Counted from the first letter of the stretch, positions 47,789 to 58,975 are shown. The stretch is DNA of 64,000 bases from Orobanche coerulescens (GCA_033398695.1 JAWKAU010000036.1:372001-436000), one strand, 5' to 3'. Notes: a model not told the origin generated them from the sequence alone. Translations and numbers: made by a program.

Positions 47789-47793
47789 TCTTC

Positions 47794-49314
47794 TGTAATA
47801 CCACAAACCCGGCAATTATTGCAGTGCTGTGAATCCCCAAATGGGACCCACCAAGCGAAACACAGTACAATAATTGACATAAGATAACTGCAGTACCGAA
47901 CCACATTATGTTTACCAAATACTCTGATGAGGAGTTTATACAGATTATGGCTAACATATGCCAAAACAGACCAGGATCAATATTATACAGGTATAATCTA
48001 TGTGAAGATAGATATACCGATACAATACAAATACAGGAGAATAAAAACAATACAGCGGAACTGAAAAGAAATACATCCGAAAAAAAGAAGACTCGGGCCC
48101 TTGACTAGTATTCTTGAGACTCTTCGTCGTCACCTTGTCTCTCCTGTGTCTTAGCCTTCCCGCGACCTAAAATATGATAAAATAACATATTTCGCCCAAA
48201 ACCACGGGATCAGTTACACAAGATAATAAATCTCAATATGTCGAACATACATAATCACACATGCTATATGAATTAGCAAATCATCATCCAAGACCAAGAT
48301 ATACGCAATCACACATGCTGTATAAACCACAAGTTCGATCATAATCTCAAATCGTTGAACACATGCGATCAAATGTGAATCGGCCAGATTATAACCCAAT
48401 CCCGTTGATACATATGCAATCAATCATGCTGTATGAATCAACTAACAGTTACGGCTCAAAGGATGGCGCCACACTACTCCCGAGATGGAAATGTGTCCGT
48501 GCACAAGCCACCAATGGGTATCGATCGAATACATGTGTAGTCTTGTACCTAATCAGTCTCACGTAGTAACCGTCTCGTGTGCACAGTCCAATGTGAGTTC
48601 AACTACCAACACACGACTTTATATGTGCCCGACATGAAAATCCAACACATACCAACCGGCACACCAGTGTGACCCGGAATGCCACGGATAACAAAAGTGA
48701 CATCGAAATTCAATAATGACTTAACAATTCCCAACAAGGGACCAAACGACTCAACGAAGGAGATACGAATCCAACGAAGATCAAATCAACTCACCAAAAC
48801 GCAATGAGGGTATAAATAAGACTTAGAACCACCGTTCCTCAATGGATGATCGACAAGATCAACAATAACATCATCATGAATCGAAATTCGTAAAGCATAA
48901 ATGAACGTAAATATATATAACATATATAAGACATATTATCATCATAACCATGCAAGAATTCACTTGCCTCAATTTCAAAGACGTAATATGCTTCTGCATG
49001 ATCAAAGCGTCCTCCACGAAATGAGCGGACGAACGAACGACGATCGAATGAACAACACCAAGTAATCAAATGAACAACCCTAGGTCCAACGAACGAAATT
49101 TTCGATCGCGGGATAGATCACGTCAAATACCATATTCTAATACACGATTAATTAATCAAGATACTATCATTAATTTACTTGGTTCTAATAACTCGATTAA
49201 TTATCACTGGATAATATTTTAATGATATCATACCTTGAATTGGGTCAAAATCAAAAGGTATCTGAATTTACTCGAAATTCGACTGTCAATTTAGGAACAC
49301 CAATGGACAGTTAA
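47794..49314 (-). repeat. RT-D right (5') LTR, truncated by RT-G
   Basis: Starts TGTAATACCACAAACCC. Contains the acceptor TTTTAG/GTCGCG near 48167 and the conserved block 48547-48592. 49125-49314 matches 22150-22345 in the left LTR. It is interrupted at 49315 by the start of another LTR. No TATA-proximal part is present here. Confidence 0.8.
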
Positions 49315-50308
49315 TGTAACACCCCCGAGATATTCGAGGTGTATTACAGCGCCGTGGATCCCTACATGGGACCCACCAGGATAAAACAAGAAAACACCAC
49401 TCGACTAACCGTCTCGGTTAGCAAGGAAACAATTGTTAACAACAACAACATAAAAGAACACGTTCGGTACAACCGGCATAATAAACATCAACCGACAAAT
49501 ATAGTAACTTCAACGAAGACCAATCACAATCTGAAAGGAAAAGCCTATGTACTCGCGAGTACAATCTATAAGTTTACAATTTGGAAAACAACCATATCAA
49601 AAGAGACAGTAGGAATAATAAGACTCAATTGCACATGTCAACAACCTTGGCCGACATCCTCGTACCATCCAGTAGCCGCCGTCGTTTGCCGAACATAACC
49701 TGAAATCCATAACAAGAATTTCCCCACAACGGGTCCCCAAATGGGTTAGCAATTACGCTAGTACAAGTATTCAAGGCAAACCAATCGCTTACACATTTCA
49801 TAGTACATGCAGCAAAATCATTGCGAAAACCAAAACTAGACATGTCTTTTCCGGAAACAAACAGTCAATCAATTTGCCTAGGACCGGGACGAAGCCACGA
49901 ATCCCACTCGAGGCCTCTAAGGACCCTCCCGAGCTGGCCACATTCATAAAACAAATCAAGCACACACATCACCTAGGACCGAGATGAAGCCACGAATCCC
50001 ACTCGAGGCCTCTAAGAACCCTCCCGAGCTGGCCGCGAAACAAACTCATGAATCCAGGACGAAGCCATAGATTCCCTCGAGGCCCCGTCGGACCCTCGCG
50101 AGGTGAGTAAAGCACACACAATATACATTACCATTTCACGTTAAGCATTAAGGTTTCTAAAAATACTTGCCTTGAATAATTGACGACGCAATGAATGGAA
50201 AGGAAAGTCAACGACAAACGCTAGGAACTAACGAAACCGAACCTAATGATTCAAAGAATACAATCACAACCATTTCTAAACGAATACGGAATTGGAATAC
50301 ACCCGAAA
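49315..50308 (-). repeat. RT-G: minus-strand gypsy LTR fragment nested in RT-D
   Basis: Begins TGTAACACCCCCGAG after the RT-D sequence ...CAGTTAA. It is cut at 50308 by RT-H. It contains three 82-95 bp tandem units (49877-50105), an acceptor ATTTCAG/GTTATG at 49700 and a GC-type donor CAAG/GCAAGT at 50170 on the minus strand. By its repeats it resembles RT-F rather than RT-B. Confidence 0.75.
49877..50105. repeat. Tandem units of about 82-95 bp in RT-G
   Basis: The word CCTAGGACCG(G/A)GA(C/T)GAAGCCACGAATCCC...CCTCCCGAGCTGGCC occurs at 49877 and 49972, with a weaker third unit from about 50053. Confidence 0.85.
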
Positions 50309-50921
50309 TGTAATACCCGTAATTTCAATTTTCGGTAATTTTTTTTCCGGTGAAAGTCCACTTTGACGATTCACACATGACCGTTTCGTCACTTCGAGAA
50401 TGATTAATTCTGCACTTTTTGTCATCTGAGTTCGTTTCGGTGTTGTTTTATTGAGTTCCGTGCTTTTTGGCGACTTTTCCGCACTTGGGTTCGATTCTTG
50501 CGAATCTCGTTCGAAACTGCTGTTTCGAGTTTCCCGTAAGTCTGTTTAACTTTGTTAGACGTGTTGTGAACTTCGGTTTGGTTATTCGATCACGTATCGT
50601 GATTTTCGGGTGTTTTGGGCCATTTTGTAATTTTCTAAAAGTTATGGGTATCCGTATCTGTATTTGTTGTCTCGACCCTTTTCTTAGTCGCGTATGATTA
50701 ATTATTGCATTATGTTTTCATTTCGGGTCGTTGATGCTGTCCGCAAACTTTTTGTCGTGTTCGTTCCGTACGTTTTCGAAAATCGAGTCATCGGGTCATG
50801 GCGGCCGAAAGTGGCCGGACAGTGCGGCTTCGGAAGTCTTGGCATCGCCGAGCAGGCACGGCAGGAACCGGCGTAGCTCACGCTACGGCCGGAAGGCTGC
50901 GCGCGCTAGCTCGGCAGGTGT
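50309..50921 (+). repeat. RT-H: plus-strand gypsy LTR fragment nested in RT-G
   Basis: Starts TGTAATACCCGTAATTTC, like the RT-F LTR start. About 600 bp are visible. It ends within a short GC-rich palindrome zone (GCGTAGCTCACGCTACGGCC, about 50870-50890) where RT-I begins, so RT-I inserted into the presumed palindrome array of RT-H. Confidence 0.75.
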
Positions 50922-51708
50922 TGTAACACCCCCAAATCCCATTGGGTCATTACAGCGCCGTGGACCCCACACCAGGAGATCCACCAGGCTAACACGACAA
51001 AAAATACAATTAACTGACCAAAAGGGGAATCACAATACCTACACTGACATCCAATATAATATTCCGATATAGAATTTCAATGACAACAGTGGGCCTACAT
51101 GGCCAAAATAAGATACAACCACATCCACGAGCCTTGCTCGGATAATACAAAATGACAAAGACTGAACAAAACTGGAGTACTCCAACTGTCTGACTAACAT
51201 GAACACCAAAACATCTCGGACTAGTATCGCTCGAATGCCTCATCGCCACCGTCATACCCCTGTGTCTCAACTCTCTCCTCGCAAACACCTAAAACATGAA
51301 AACATATTCCGCCCCCACGGGGTCAGTCATCCAGATAATGATTATCAAATACATGCACAATATGATATGCATCCAAAGGCAGAATAAACAGTACAACAAT
51401 GGTAGTACGAGATGCTCACAAGCCAAAGTAAGAATCGAGCATTCGTGGAATACTATGCCCACGGCATATGATCAATACCTGCTCAACAGGTTAAAACACA
51501 AGTGCCCAACGGCGAATCATCAATACAGAACACAACAATACATCACCCGAAGGTAAACCAAGCAAAACACTGAAATAGATACGAATCACAATGCCCGAAG
51601 GCTCCAACAGGAATACCGATACATCACGATGGCCTGACAGGCGAACAGCCCAAAGTTGTTTATCATCATAATACCCTGAATGTCACTCAACTGAAGCTGT
51701 CAATCACC

Positions 51709-51945
51709 ACAATGGCCCGAAGCCAAAACAGCCCGAAGCTGTATCAATGAGGGCCGAAGCCACGTCATGAAGCCGTATCACAATGAGGGCCGAAGCCACG
51801 GCACGAAGCCGTATCACAATGAGGGCCGAAGCCACGGCACGAAGCCGTATCACAATGAGGGCCGAAGCCATGGCATGAAGCCGTATCACAATGAGGGTCG
51901 AAGCCACGGCACGAAGCCATATCACAATGAGGTCATCCAATGACC
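51709..51945. repeat. 36-bp tandem array (about 6 units) in RT-I
   Basis: CAATGAGGGCCGAAGCC recurs at 51745, 51781, 51817, 51853, 51889 and 51925, exactly 36 bp apart. Because 36 is divisible by three, an artificial 12-residue repeat ORF appears on the minus strand. Confidence 0.95.
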
Positions 51946-52212
51946 GTGACCTGCTGAATTGCAGGTGCTGGGAAACCAACCGCGAAGGTTCAAGCCCCAG
52001 ACTTACACACCGAGCACTAGCCGAGACTAGCCTCTAAAACCCAATTAATCACAACAGTAACGATCCCAAGATTGTCAAATTCACAAGAATAATAGTGTGC
52101 TGCCTTGAGTCGCCTAACACAACAACAATAACTCACGGATGGGCTCCGTCCATGGCGGTCCCAATTCAAATACCTCGACTGCCTTGGAATGGACAATCGA
52201 TCACAACAACTC

Positions 52213-52690
52213 AATGGATGGAAACTATCCTTGACAGTCCCAATTCAATACATCGATTACCTTAGAACGATCAATCGATAACGATGACACAACGGATGGG
52301 AATTATCTTCGATAATCTCAATTAAATACATCGATTATCTTAGAACGATCAATCGATAACAACGACACAACGGATAGGAATTATCTTCAATAATCCCAAT
52401 TAAATACATCGATTACCTTAGAACGATCAATCGATAACGATGACACAACGGATGGGAATTATCTTCGATAATCCCAATTAAATACATCGATTACCTTAGA
52501 TCAGTCAATCGATACACAATGATACAACGGATGGGAATTATCTTCGATAATCCCAATTAAATACATCGATTACCGTAGAACGGTCAATCGATACACAATG
52601 ATACAACGGATGGGAATTATCTTCGATATTCCCAATTAAATACATCGATTACCTCAGAACGGTCAATCGATACACAATGATACGGTGGAG
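52213..52690. repeat. 78/79-bp tandem array (about 6 units) in RT-I
   Basis: AACGGATGGGAATTATCTTCGATAAT recurs with starts at 52291, 52369, 52447, 52526 and 52605. Each unit contains the dyad ATCGATTACCTTAGAACGATCAATCGAT, whose half sites ATCGATT/AATCGAT are inverted. Confidence 0.95.
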
Positions 52691-53534
52691 TGGATGTCCC
52701 AGCGTCTTAAACTGACCACCGAAATAGAAAGAATAAACGAATATATCAAACGCCTTCAATCGGCCAATGCAGCATCATAGCGACCGTTCCAATTCAATAA
52801 TAACGATTCAACGATGCCTCAGAATGACATTAACGTCAACAATAATAATGGATACATCGATACCGCAAACCGGCTTTCGAAAACATCAGTATCAACAAGA
52901 ATCTCAATGCCTTAAACCGGCTGTTAACGAATAACAATAACATCTAGCATAATTGCCGAAGGGTATTGCCTCAAACAATTCCCGAATATCAACAAGTCAC
53001 GGAGAGACTAAGTCTCGAAATGATACAATACATTCATACACATATATGATAACATTAATCTCATTGACCAGTACAAGTATAAAACTTGCTCCAAACCTAA
53101 GGCGAGAAAGTCCTTCCACGATCAATGTCCTGGCACGAAACGACGAACGGCGCCTCCCGACGATCACAAACAATCGAACTGTAATACCCGGTTGTAATTC
53201 AGTCATTATCATTCAGTAATTTCATTCGGTGATTGTCACTCAGTGGATTTTCACTCATTTATAATCATTCATCAATCATATTCATTCACCTTGTTCACCG
53301 TTCGGAAAAACTTCGAGTTGTGTATCGTTATTGTTCATTGTTTCAACTTTCCTCATATGAGTTCGACTTTGTTAGATCACCATTAATTTTTGGTAACTCC
53401 AAAAATTCTAAATCTTTGCAATATTATAGAGCATCGAGTTAGCTTTCCAATGGTTCAAACGGTGAGTCAATCGGAGTCCGGACGAGAGAGTTATGGTCGT
53501 TTTAGCTCAACCGCTCATTTTTCAGTATTGGCGA

Positions 53535-53850
53535 TCATCGCCGAACGAACTTCGGCCGCCGCCCGACACGGCCCGTGCTGCATTTCGTCCGGAAGATGCC
53601 GAAGTGTTCGCCTCAGACCCGACTGTCGTGCAGCACGGCCGAGTCGAACCCTTCCGGATAAGCGAATCGATCGCTGAGAGGCCCGACCGTGTTCGGGACA
53701 CGGCCGAAGTCAATGCCGAGCGCGCGGACGGGTCACTATCGGTAGGCCCTTCGCGCCGCGACCGTGTCATGCAGACACGGCCGAGTCCTCGCTGCCACAA
53801 GGCCGCGACCGTGTCAGGCGGACACGGTCGAGTCTGGCTGCCGAGTCAAC
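53535..53850. repeat. Dyad array in U3 of RT-J (CCGTGTC...GACACGG type)
   Basis: GACACGG/CCGTGTC and GCACGGCC words alternate in both orientations with CGAGTC spacers up to the TATA box. Differs strongly from the copy in the 3' LTR (60572-60900). Confidence 0.85.
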
Positions 53851-54052
53851 CCCTATAAATTGGTTTTTTGAGCATTTCAGCTCATTTTTTCCATCTTCTT
53901 TACCTGCAACCGAGAGAGAATAGCTTGAGGGAGAGATTTCTTCATCAATTATCATTTGAGTGTGTATTTTTTCATCACCTTCAATCATTTGGGAAGCCGG
54001 ATAATCAATTTAACGCGTGTTCTTCGGATTAAAACACTTGGATCTTCAAGAG

Positions 54053-55143
54053 GTAATTCCTTCAACACTTTGGACTTCGATTTTGTGTTGAGATATGATG
54101 TTTTGGACGTTATAATCATGTTATATGAAGGGATATATATATGATTATGAGTTTGTATAAGGATTCATTGGATTATTGAGGGATTATTCAAGAACACTTT
54201 GAATATCGAGTTGGAATTGGGAATTTTCGACTAATTGTTGTTATAATCACGTTTTTGGATATTCATATCGGATTATTGATCGTATTGGAAGTGTTTTGTT
54301 GGTTTGAAACACTTCTTGGGGATTTGATATTGGTATATTGAAGTTTGATTGTAAACAATCGGAGTTTGACGCAACGTGTTTGTTTTAATGCCTCAATGGA
54401 CTTAGTTTTATCGTATCGACGCTTTTGAGTTCGTTATATTCGTGTTTGATTCGTATATTGAACGGATTGTTGGATATTGTATTATTTAAGGTTGTTCGAG
54501 CGATATCTCAATTAGACGTTGTTCGTGGAAGGATAATTGTCGGTGTTGAGTAAGTTAATTCTTACTCGGTTAAAAGGATATTCATACCTTTTGTTGTTGA
54601 TCATTCATAATCATAACTCATTCATCATTGTATTAATCATATTGAGACTTGTAATTGTTGAACAATCACTTTATTAACGGGAACGACAGTTCCAACCATT
54701 CCATTAAAACTATCCATCACTTCATTATTACTCTCATCTCGGTGAGTCATTCTTAACTTTGTCAGATTATTATTTATTCTTTGATATTCATTACGGTCAT
54801 TCTCGTTCATATGACCTTCTGGGTTCATATTGCGTGGCCGGGTGCAGATGTGTGGAATTTTTAGTCGGGCACGTTATGGCCATGTATTGGGAGTGATACA
54901 TTGGACTGTGCACACGGTAACAGATTACCTCCGTGAGACTAATTAGGTACAAGGACGGGTGTGTCCGGACATTCGTCTTGTACACTTGCACAGAACACTA
55001 CGGTCGTACTATGATACTCTTCTTCAGCGTAATTCATAACTAAGGATATTTCATAACTTCAGTTAAATCATGTTTGTGTATTTTCAACCCTTGAGGATTG
55101 TTGTTCTGTTTAACTGACCCCGGCTGGGGATTTTGTTTTTCAG
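54053..55143 (+). other. Putative LTR-internal intron of RT-J
   Basis: Donor TCAAGAG/GTAATT, T-rich acceptor TTTTGTTTTTCAG/GT; 1091 bp (1099 bp in the 3' LTR, 61102-62200). The downstream exon begins TCATGGCAAGGCAA and opens a short frame MARQTHGNSMLMSRSPSDT similar to the one in RT-B. Confidence 0.55.
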
Positions 55144-55500
55144 GTCATGGCAAGGCAAACGCACGGGAATAGCATGTTGATGTCGAGGAGTCCTAGTGAT
55201 ACTAGTAGGGGGCCCCGATCTTTCAGTTATTCATGTTATTGTCCTTTATTTTCCGCTGCAGACTTTCATTTGAATACTCCGTTTCATTCAGTGTTGTGTA
55301 TTTTATCTTCATGTAAAATGCACTAGTATTCGGTATTGTCCTGGTGTTGTAATTAAACTCCTCATCGGAGTAATTATGGTTGTAATGTAGTTCGGTACTA
55401 CATTTATCTTGTGTAATTCATTCATTTTCATTTCCCTGGTGGGTCCCAGTTGGGGATCTACGGCACTGTAATATCCGCCTAGTTTGGGGTGTTACAGAGT

Positions 55501-55512
55501 TGGTATCGGAGA
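55501..55512 (+). other. RT-J primer binding site
   Basis: TGGTATCGGAGA, four nucleotides after the 5' LTR. Matches the initiator Met tRNA complement TGGTATCAGAGC except at two positions. Confidence 0.9.
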
Positions 55513-55729
55513 GTGGTTTTGAATACTACCTTCCGAGTCATGTCTTATTTGAAATCATCGTCATCAGACTAGTATCATTGGACTTTCGCGTCACGTGTGA
55601 CCTGTGCAAATGCCGAGCCAATCAGACCGGAAGAACTGTAAGATTTCTAACGCCATGGTATAATTTCTGGCAATAGTCATTCATTCATCATTCATCATTT
55701 AACAATCCTCAAACATCATCATTCATTAT

Positions 55730-56019
55730 GATCAGGACGATCATATTAACTCATTAATCACCTAATTCATTTCAATACTTAGTTAATGATCAGGACGATC
55801 ATATTAACTCATTAATCACTTAATTCATTTCAATACTCAGTTAATGATCAGGACGATCATATTAACTCATTAATCACTTAATTCATTTCAATACTCAGTT
55901 AATGATCAGGACGATCATATTAACTCATTAATCACTTAATTCATTCCAATACTCAGTTAATGATCAGGACGATCATGTTAACTCATTAATTACTCAATTC
56001 ATTTCATTACTAAGTTGTC
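55730..56019. repeat. 58-bp tandem array (5 units) in the RT-J leader
   Basis: GATCAGGACGATCATATTAACTC begins units at 55730, 55788, 55846, 55904 and 55962, exactly 58 bp apart. The RT-B leader has related sequence (about 19200-19290) as a single copy. Confidence 0.96.
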
Positions 56020-56225
56020 AATCTGGATGATCATATTATCAATCTTGTTAAGTTATTCAAGATAATCATTTTAAGAATTTTATCAGATAATCATGTAACT
56101 TCAGTAAATCATTCATATAATCACTAAGTTAGAGCATGTATACTCATTTTCATCATCCCATGACATAATCATAACGTGCTAATCATGCGGGAAATATAAT
56201 CATTTTGCGACCTTCCTACTTCAGT

Positions 56226-57000
56226 ATGGAGAGAGCTATCAGGGGATACACGGGGAGAGGCCGCGGTGCGAACCAAAACCCGAGAAATAATCACTCGCTG
56301 CCGAGAAATCGTGCCCAGGACTCGGCTCGATCAGAAGATGTTCGGGTTGATCCACTCACTTTTATGCAGGCCTGATGACCCATGTGCAGTTGCTCAATCA
56401 TCATTGCGCCACTCTGACCGGATTAATCGAGAGAACTCTCCCGTATGAGCCAGCTGCTAAGGAAAGTGCTGAACAACAACCTTCATTTGTCAGCAAGAAA
56501 TCAACGAAGCGTAATCAATCCAAGGCGGTACCAACCTTCAAGAAGCCTCGTGTGAGCCCTATCGCTTCGAGCGACCTTCTACGGCGCATAATCGTGGATC
56601 TCATTCCCGAGCGGCGATTCGGCCATCACCTGTTTCAATTGTGGAACGCCGGGTCATTTCAGCACCGAGTGTCCGAAACCGTCTATCACGTGCTATAATT
56701 GTGGGAATTTTGGGCATAAGGCCCGTTTTTGCCGAAAGGACTCCAAGTCGGCTCCGCGCATCTCGTGCCCAAACAACCAAAGATTTCGAATCGATCGCTT
56801 TGTCATCGCTGCTTAAGACAATGGAAGCAAATAGAGTTGGAGCTCGTATTTATCGACGGAGCGTCCGGTTCGGGGACCGGCAAGTCCTGCATTCATATGA
56901 TGAGGAGGATCGACGATCCGGTGGTCCGAATGATTTCGGGTATACTCGTAATTTTATTTCAACTTGTGTGTACCTTTGATGCCGGGTACACCGCATTCAT
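56226..57000 (+). pseudogene. RT-J Gag with capsid core deleted
   Basis: ATG at 56226 gives MERAIRGYTGRGRGA and runs to VDPLTFMQA near 56370. There the sequence jumps to the equivalent of RT-B MQFLNHNCTTL (here QLLNHHCATLTGLIERTLPY). By comparison with RT-B about 540 bp, the capsid-like core, are missing. Two intact zinc knuckles follow, CFNCGTPGHFSTEC (from 56631) and CYNCGNFGHKARFC (from 56691), but in frames separated from the N-terminus. Confidence 0.85.
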
Positions 57001-57344
57001 TCATTTTCGAATCATGCTTGAATAGACTTATTTCGGGATAGTCCTATTGCTTGTGGACCTCATACCATCGGTCTACCTGACGATGGAAGAATTTTCGGAA
57101 TCATACCTAAGTAAGCTTAGTAACCGCGATTGGTTGGTGGACCTAATCGTGGTGAATTTATCTTAGGACGATGTAATTTCGGTATTAGTTGGTTTAACCG
57201 TCTTAATACTATCCTCAGTATTTGTTAGCGTTTGGTCGTTATCTTTCCGTCGTTGGTTGTCGAATGTGTGTCTCAGGGAAGTAACCCCCATTGTTCCAGA
57301 AGAAGTATTATTATGACGAAAGCAGAGAAATTCCGCATTCGAAC

Positions 57345-57610
57345 TATTCAATCATTCATTGTATCATTTCCATCGATTGGCTTTTCTAAGACAATCGAGT
57401 CATTCAATCATTCATTGTATTATTTTCATCGATTGTCCTTTCAAAGGCAATCGAGTTATTCAAACATTCATTGTATCATCTTCATCGATTGGCCTTTCTA
57501 AGGCAATCGAGTTGTTCAATCATTATTGGTATCTCTTTTTATCGATTGACCATTCTAGGACAATCGAAATGTTCAATCATTCGTGGTATCATTGTCATCG
57601 ATTGACGATG
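57345..57610. repeat. 56-bp dyad array (5 units) in place of the RT-J protease
   Basis: ATCGATTG...TTCTAAGGCAATCGA units occur at 57372, 57428, 57484, 57541 and 57597. The core is the same dyad as in the RT-I 78/79-bp array read on the opposite strand (ATCGATTGATCGTTCTAAGGTAATCGAT). It occupies the place where the protease C-terminus is expected. Confidence 0.88.
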
Positions 57611-57699
57611 TATTTCCAGACGAGTTATCTAGTTGCCTTCACATAGAGTAGGGGAATTCAGGAGTGAGTTGGAGCCGGTACGTCCCCTTTATCGAAGGC

Positions 57700-58260
57700 A
57701 CCGTATCGGATGGCCCCGACCAGAATGCGAGAGTTGAAGAATCAACTTGAGGAATTGTTCGAGAAAGGTTATATTCAACCGAGTACGTCCCCGTGGGGAG
57801 CACCAGTGCTGTTTGTCAAGAAGAATGATAGTTCTTTTCGCTTGTGTATCGATTACCAGGAGTTGAACAGGGTGATGATCAAGAGTAGTATCCTTTACCC
57901 CGTATTGATGATCTTTTAGATCAACTTCAGGGAGCCTCAGTATTTTCCAGGATCGACTTAAGATCTGGATATCACCAGTTGCGGATTCGAGAGTCGGATA
58001 TCGCGAGGACAGCGTTTCATACACGCTATGGTCATTATGAGTTCGTAGTTATGCCGTTCGAGCTAACTATTACACCTGTGGTATTCATGGGGGTAATGAA
58101 TCGGGTTTTCATCGATTTTTTTGGGATCAGTTTGTTGTTGTCTTCATCGAAGACATTTTGATTTATTCTCGTAGCCGAGAGGAATATGAGGTTCATCTTC
58201 ACTGTGTTCTCGACGTGTTGAGACGAGAGCAACTTTATGGAAAGTTTTCCAAATATGAGT
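57700..58260 (+). pseudogene. RT-J reverse transcriptase, partial
   Basis: [60 protein letters not shown] and [11 protein letters not shown] are recognisable. The catalytic box reads [11 protein letters not shown] in a shifted frame near 58138-58170, with Glu where the first Asp of the FIDD pair is usual. After 58260 the thumb degrades quickly. Confidence 0.88.
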
Positions 58261-58900
58261 TACGGAGGTCCAAGTGACTTTCTGACATGTAATTTCATCC
58301 GACGAGTTCGTGTCGACCCTCGAAGTCGGAGACTATCCGAGATTGGCAACCTCCGAAAGATATTAATTAAATCCGATGTTTCCTCGGATTAGTGTTAATT
58401 ATCCAACCCACTGACGGAACTAGCAACCGTGGTTTTCGCTGGAAATTTGGCGTCGTTACCTTTATGGCATCACTGTCGATCTTAACCAATCACAAGAGTT
58501 GAAGTATATATTTACTCACAAGGAGTTAAATATGCGAGATACGGTGGTTGGAACTACTCAAAGATTATGATATCGAAATCCTTTACCACCCGGCAAGGCG
58601 AGCATTGTCGCCGACGCCTTGAGTCGTAAGTCCGTTCAGAGCAGATGCTTGCTCGTTTCACAATTCGTAAGGAGCTCCAACAGAATTCCTTAGACCCGAG
58701 ATCGAGGTCCGGCTTCAATCTGTGGGACACTTTGTATGTTAGAGATTTCATCATCTCTTGAGGATGCAATCGTGGGAGAATCGTGGTTCGGACCCGGCAT
58801 TGTTGCGCATTCTTGAGGATGTGGCTCGGGAAAGCCCTGGATTCGTGATCCACGAGGATGCACTTTTGAGATTTAAGAATCTGAAGTGTGTACCGGCGAA
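58261..58900 (+). pseudogene. RT-J connection and RNase H remnants
   Basis: Degraded pieces corresponding to [41 protein letters not shown] and HPARRALSPTP can be matched to RT-B by eye only with several frame changes. The YSDAS region is missing. Confidence 0.65.
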
Positions 58901-58975
58901 TGAATAGTTGAAAAACTCTATTTTGAGAGAAGATCATGCTACCCCTTATTCTCGTTCATCCGGGGTCCAAAGAAG

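Larger units (their letters stand above)
45089..47793 (-). mobile_element. RT-D internal region: non-autonomous gypsy-type element with a LOG cargo
   Basis: At the left, minus strand GACGAAACTTATTTTAAGGGGGTAGTA matches the post-integrase/polypurine sequence of RT-B (ACGAAACTC...TTTTTAAGGGTGGGAGTA). At the right, the primer binding site and the leader block AGGTCACACGTGATGC match RT-B and RT-J. Between them lie only 2.7 kb with no trace of gag or pol. Instead there is a LOG-like gene on the + strand. The alternative is that two unrelated element ends were brought together by deletion around a host gene. Confidence 0.65.
50922..53179 (-). repeat. RT-I: minus-strand gypsy LTR, left part
   Basis: Begins TGTAACACCCCCAAATCCC. 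Contains acceptor GTTTTAG/GTGTTTGC near 51289, a 36-bp array (51709-51945) and a 78/79-bp array (52213-52690). It is interrupted at 53179 by RT-J and resumes after the CGAAC duplication at 62559. Confidence 0.82.
53180..55496 (+). repeat. RT-J 5' LTR
   Basis: TGTAATACCCGG...GGGGTGTTACA, 2317 bp. Array 53535-53850, TATA box TATAAAT at 53854-53860, donor AAGAG/GTAATT at 54053, conserved block 54901-54950, acceptor TTTTTCAG/GTCATGG ending at 55143. Confidence 0.95.

Noticed and set aside
51704..51979. Minus-strand ORF of 91 codons with a regular 12-residue repeat
   Set aside because: It is created by the 36-bp tandem array (36 is a multiple of three) inside an LTR; no start context or conservation supports a protein.
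52213..52690. Regularly spaced repeats resembling a CRISPR array
   Set aside because: Units are contiguous tandem repeats without unique spacers, in plant LTR DNA.
57163..57501. ORFs on both strands across 57163-57501
   Set aside because: They are produced by the 56-bp dyad array, which leaves several frames open.
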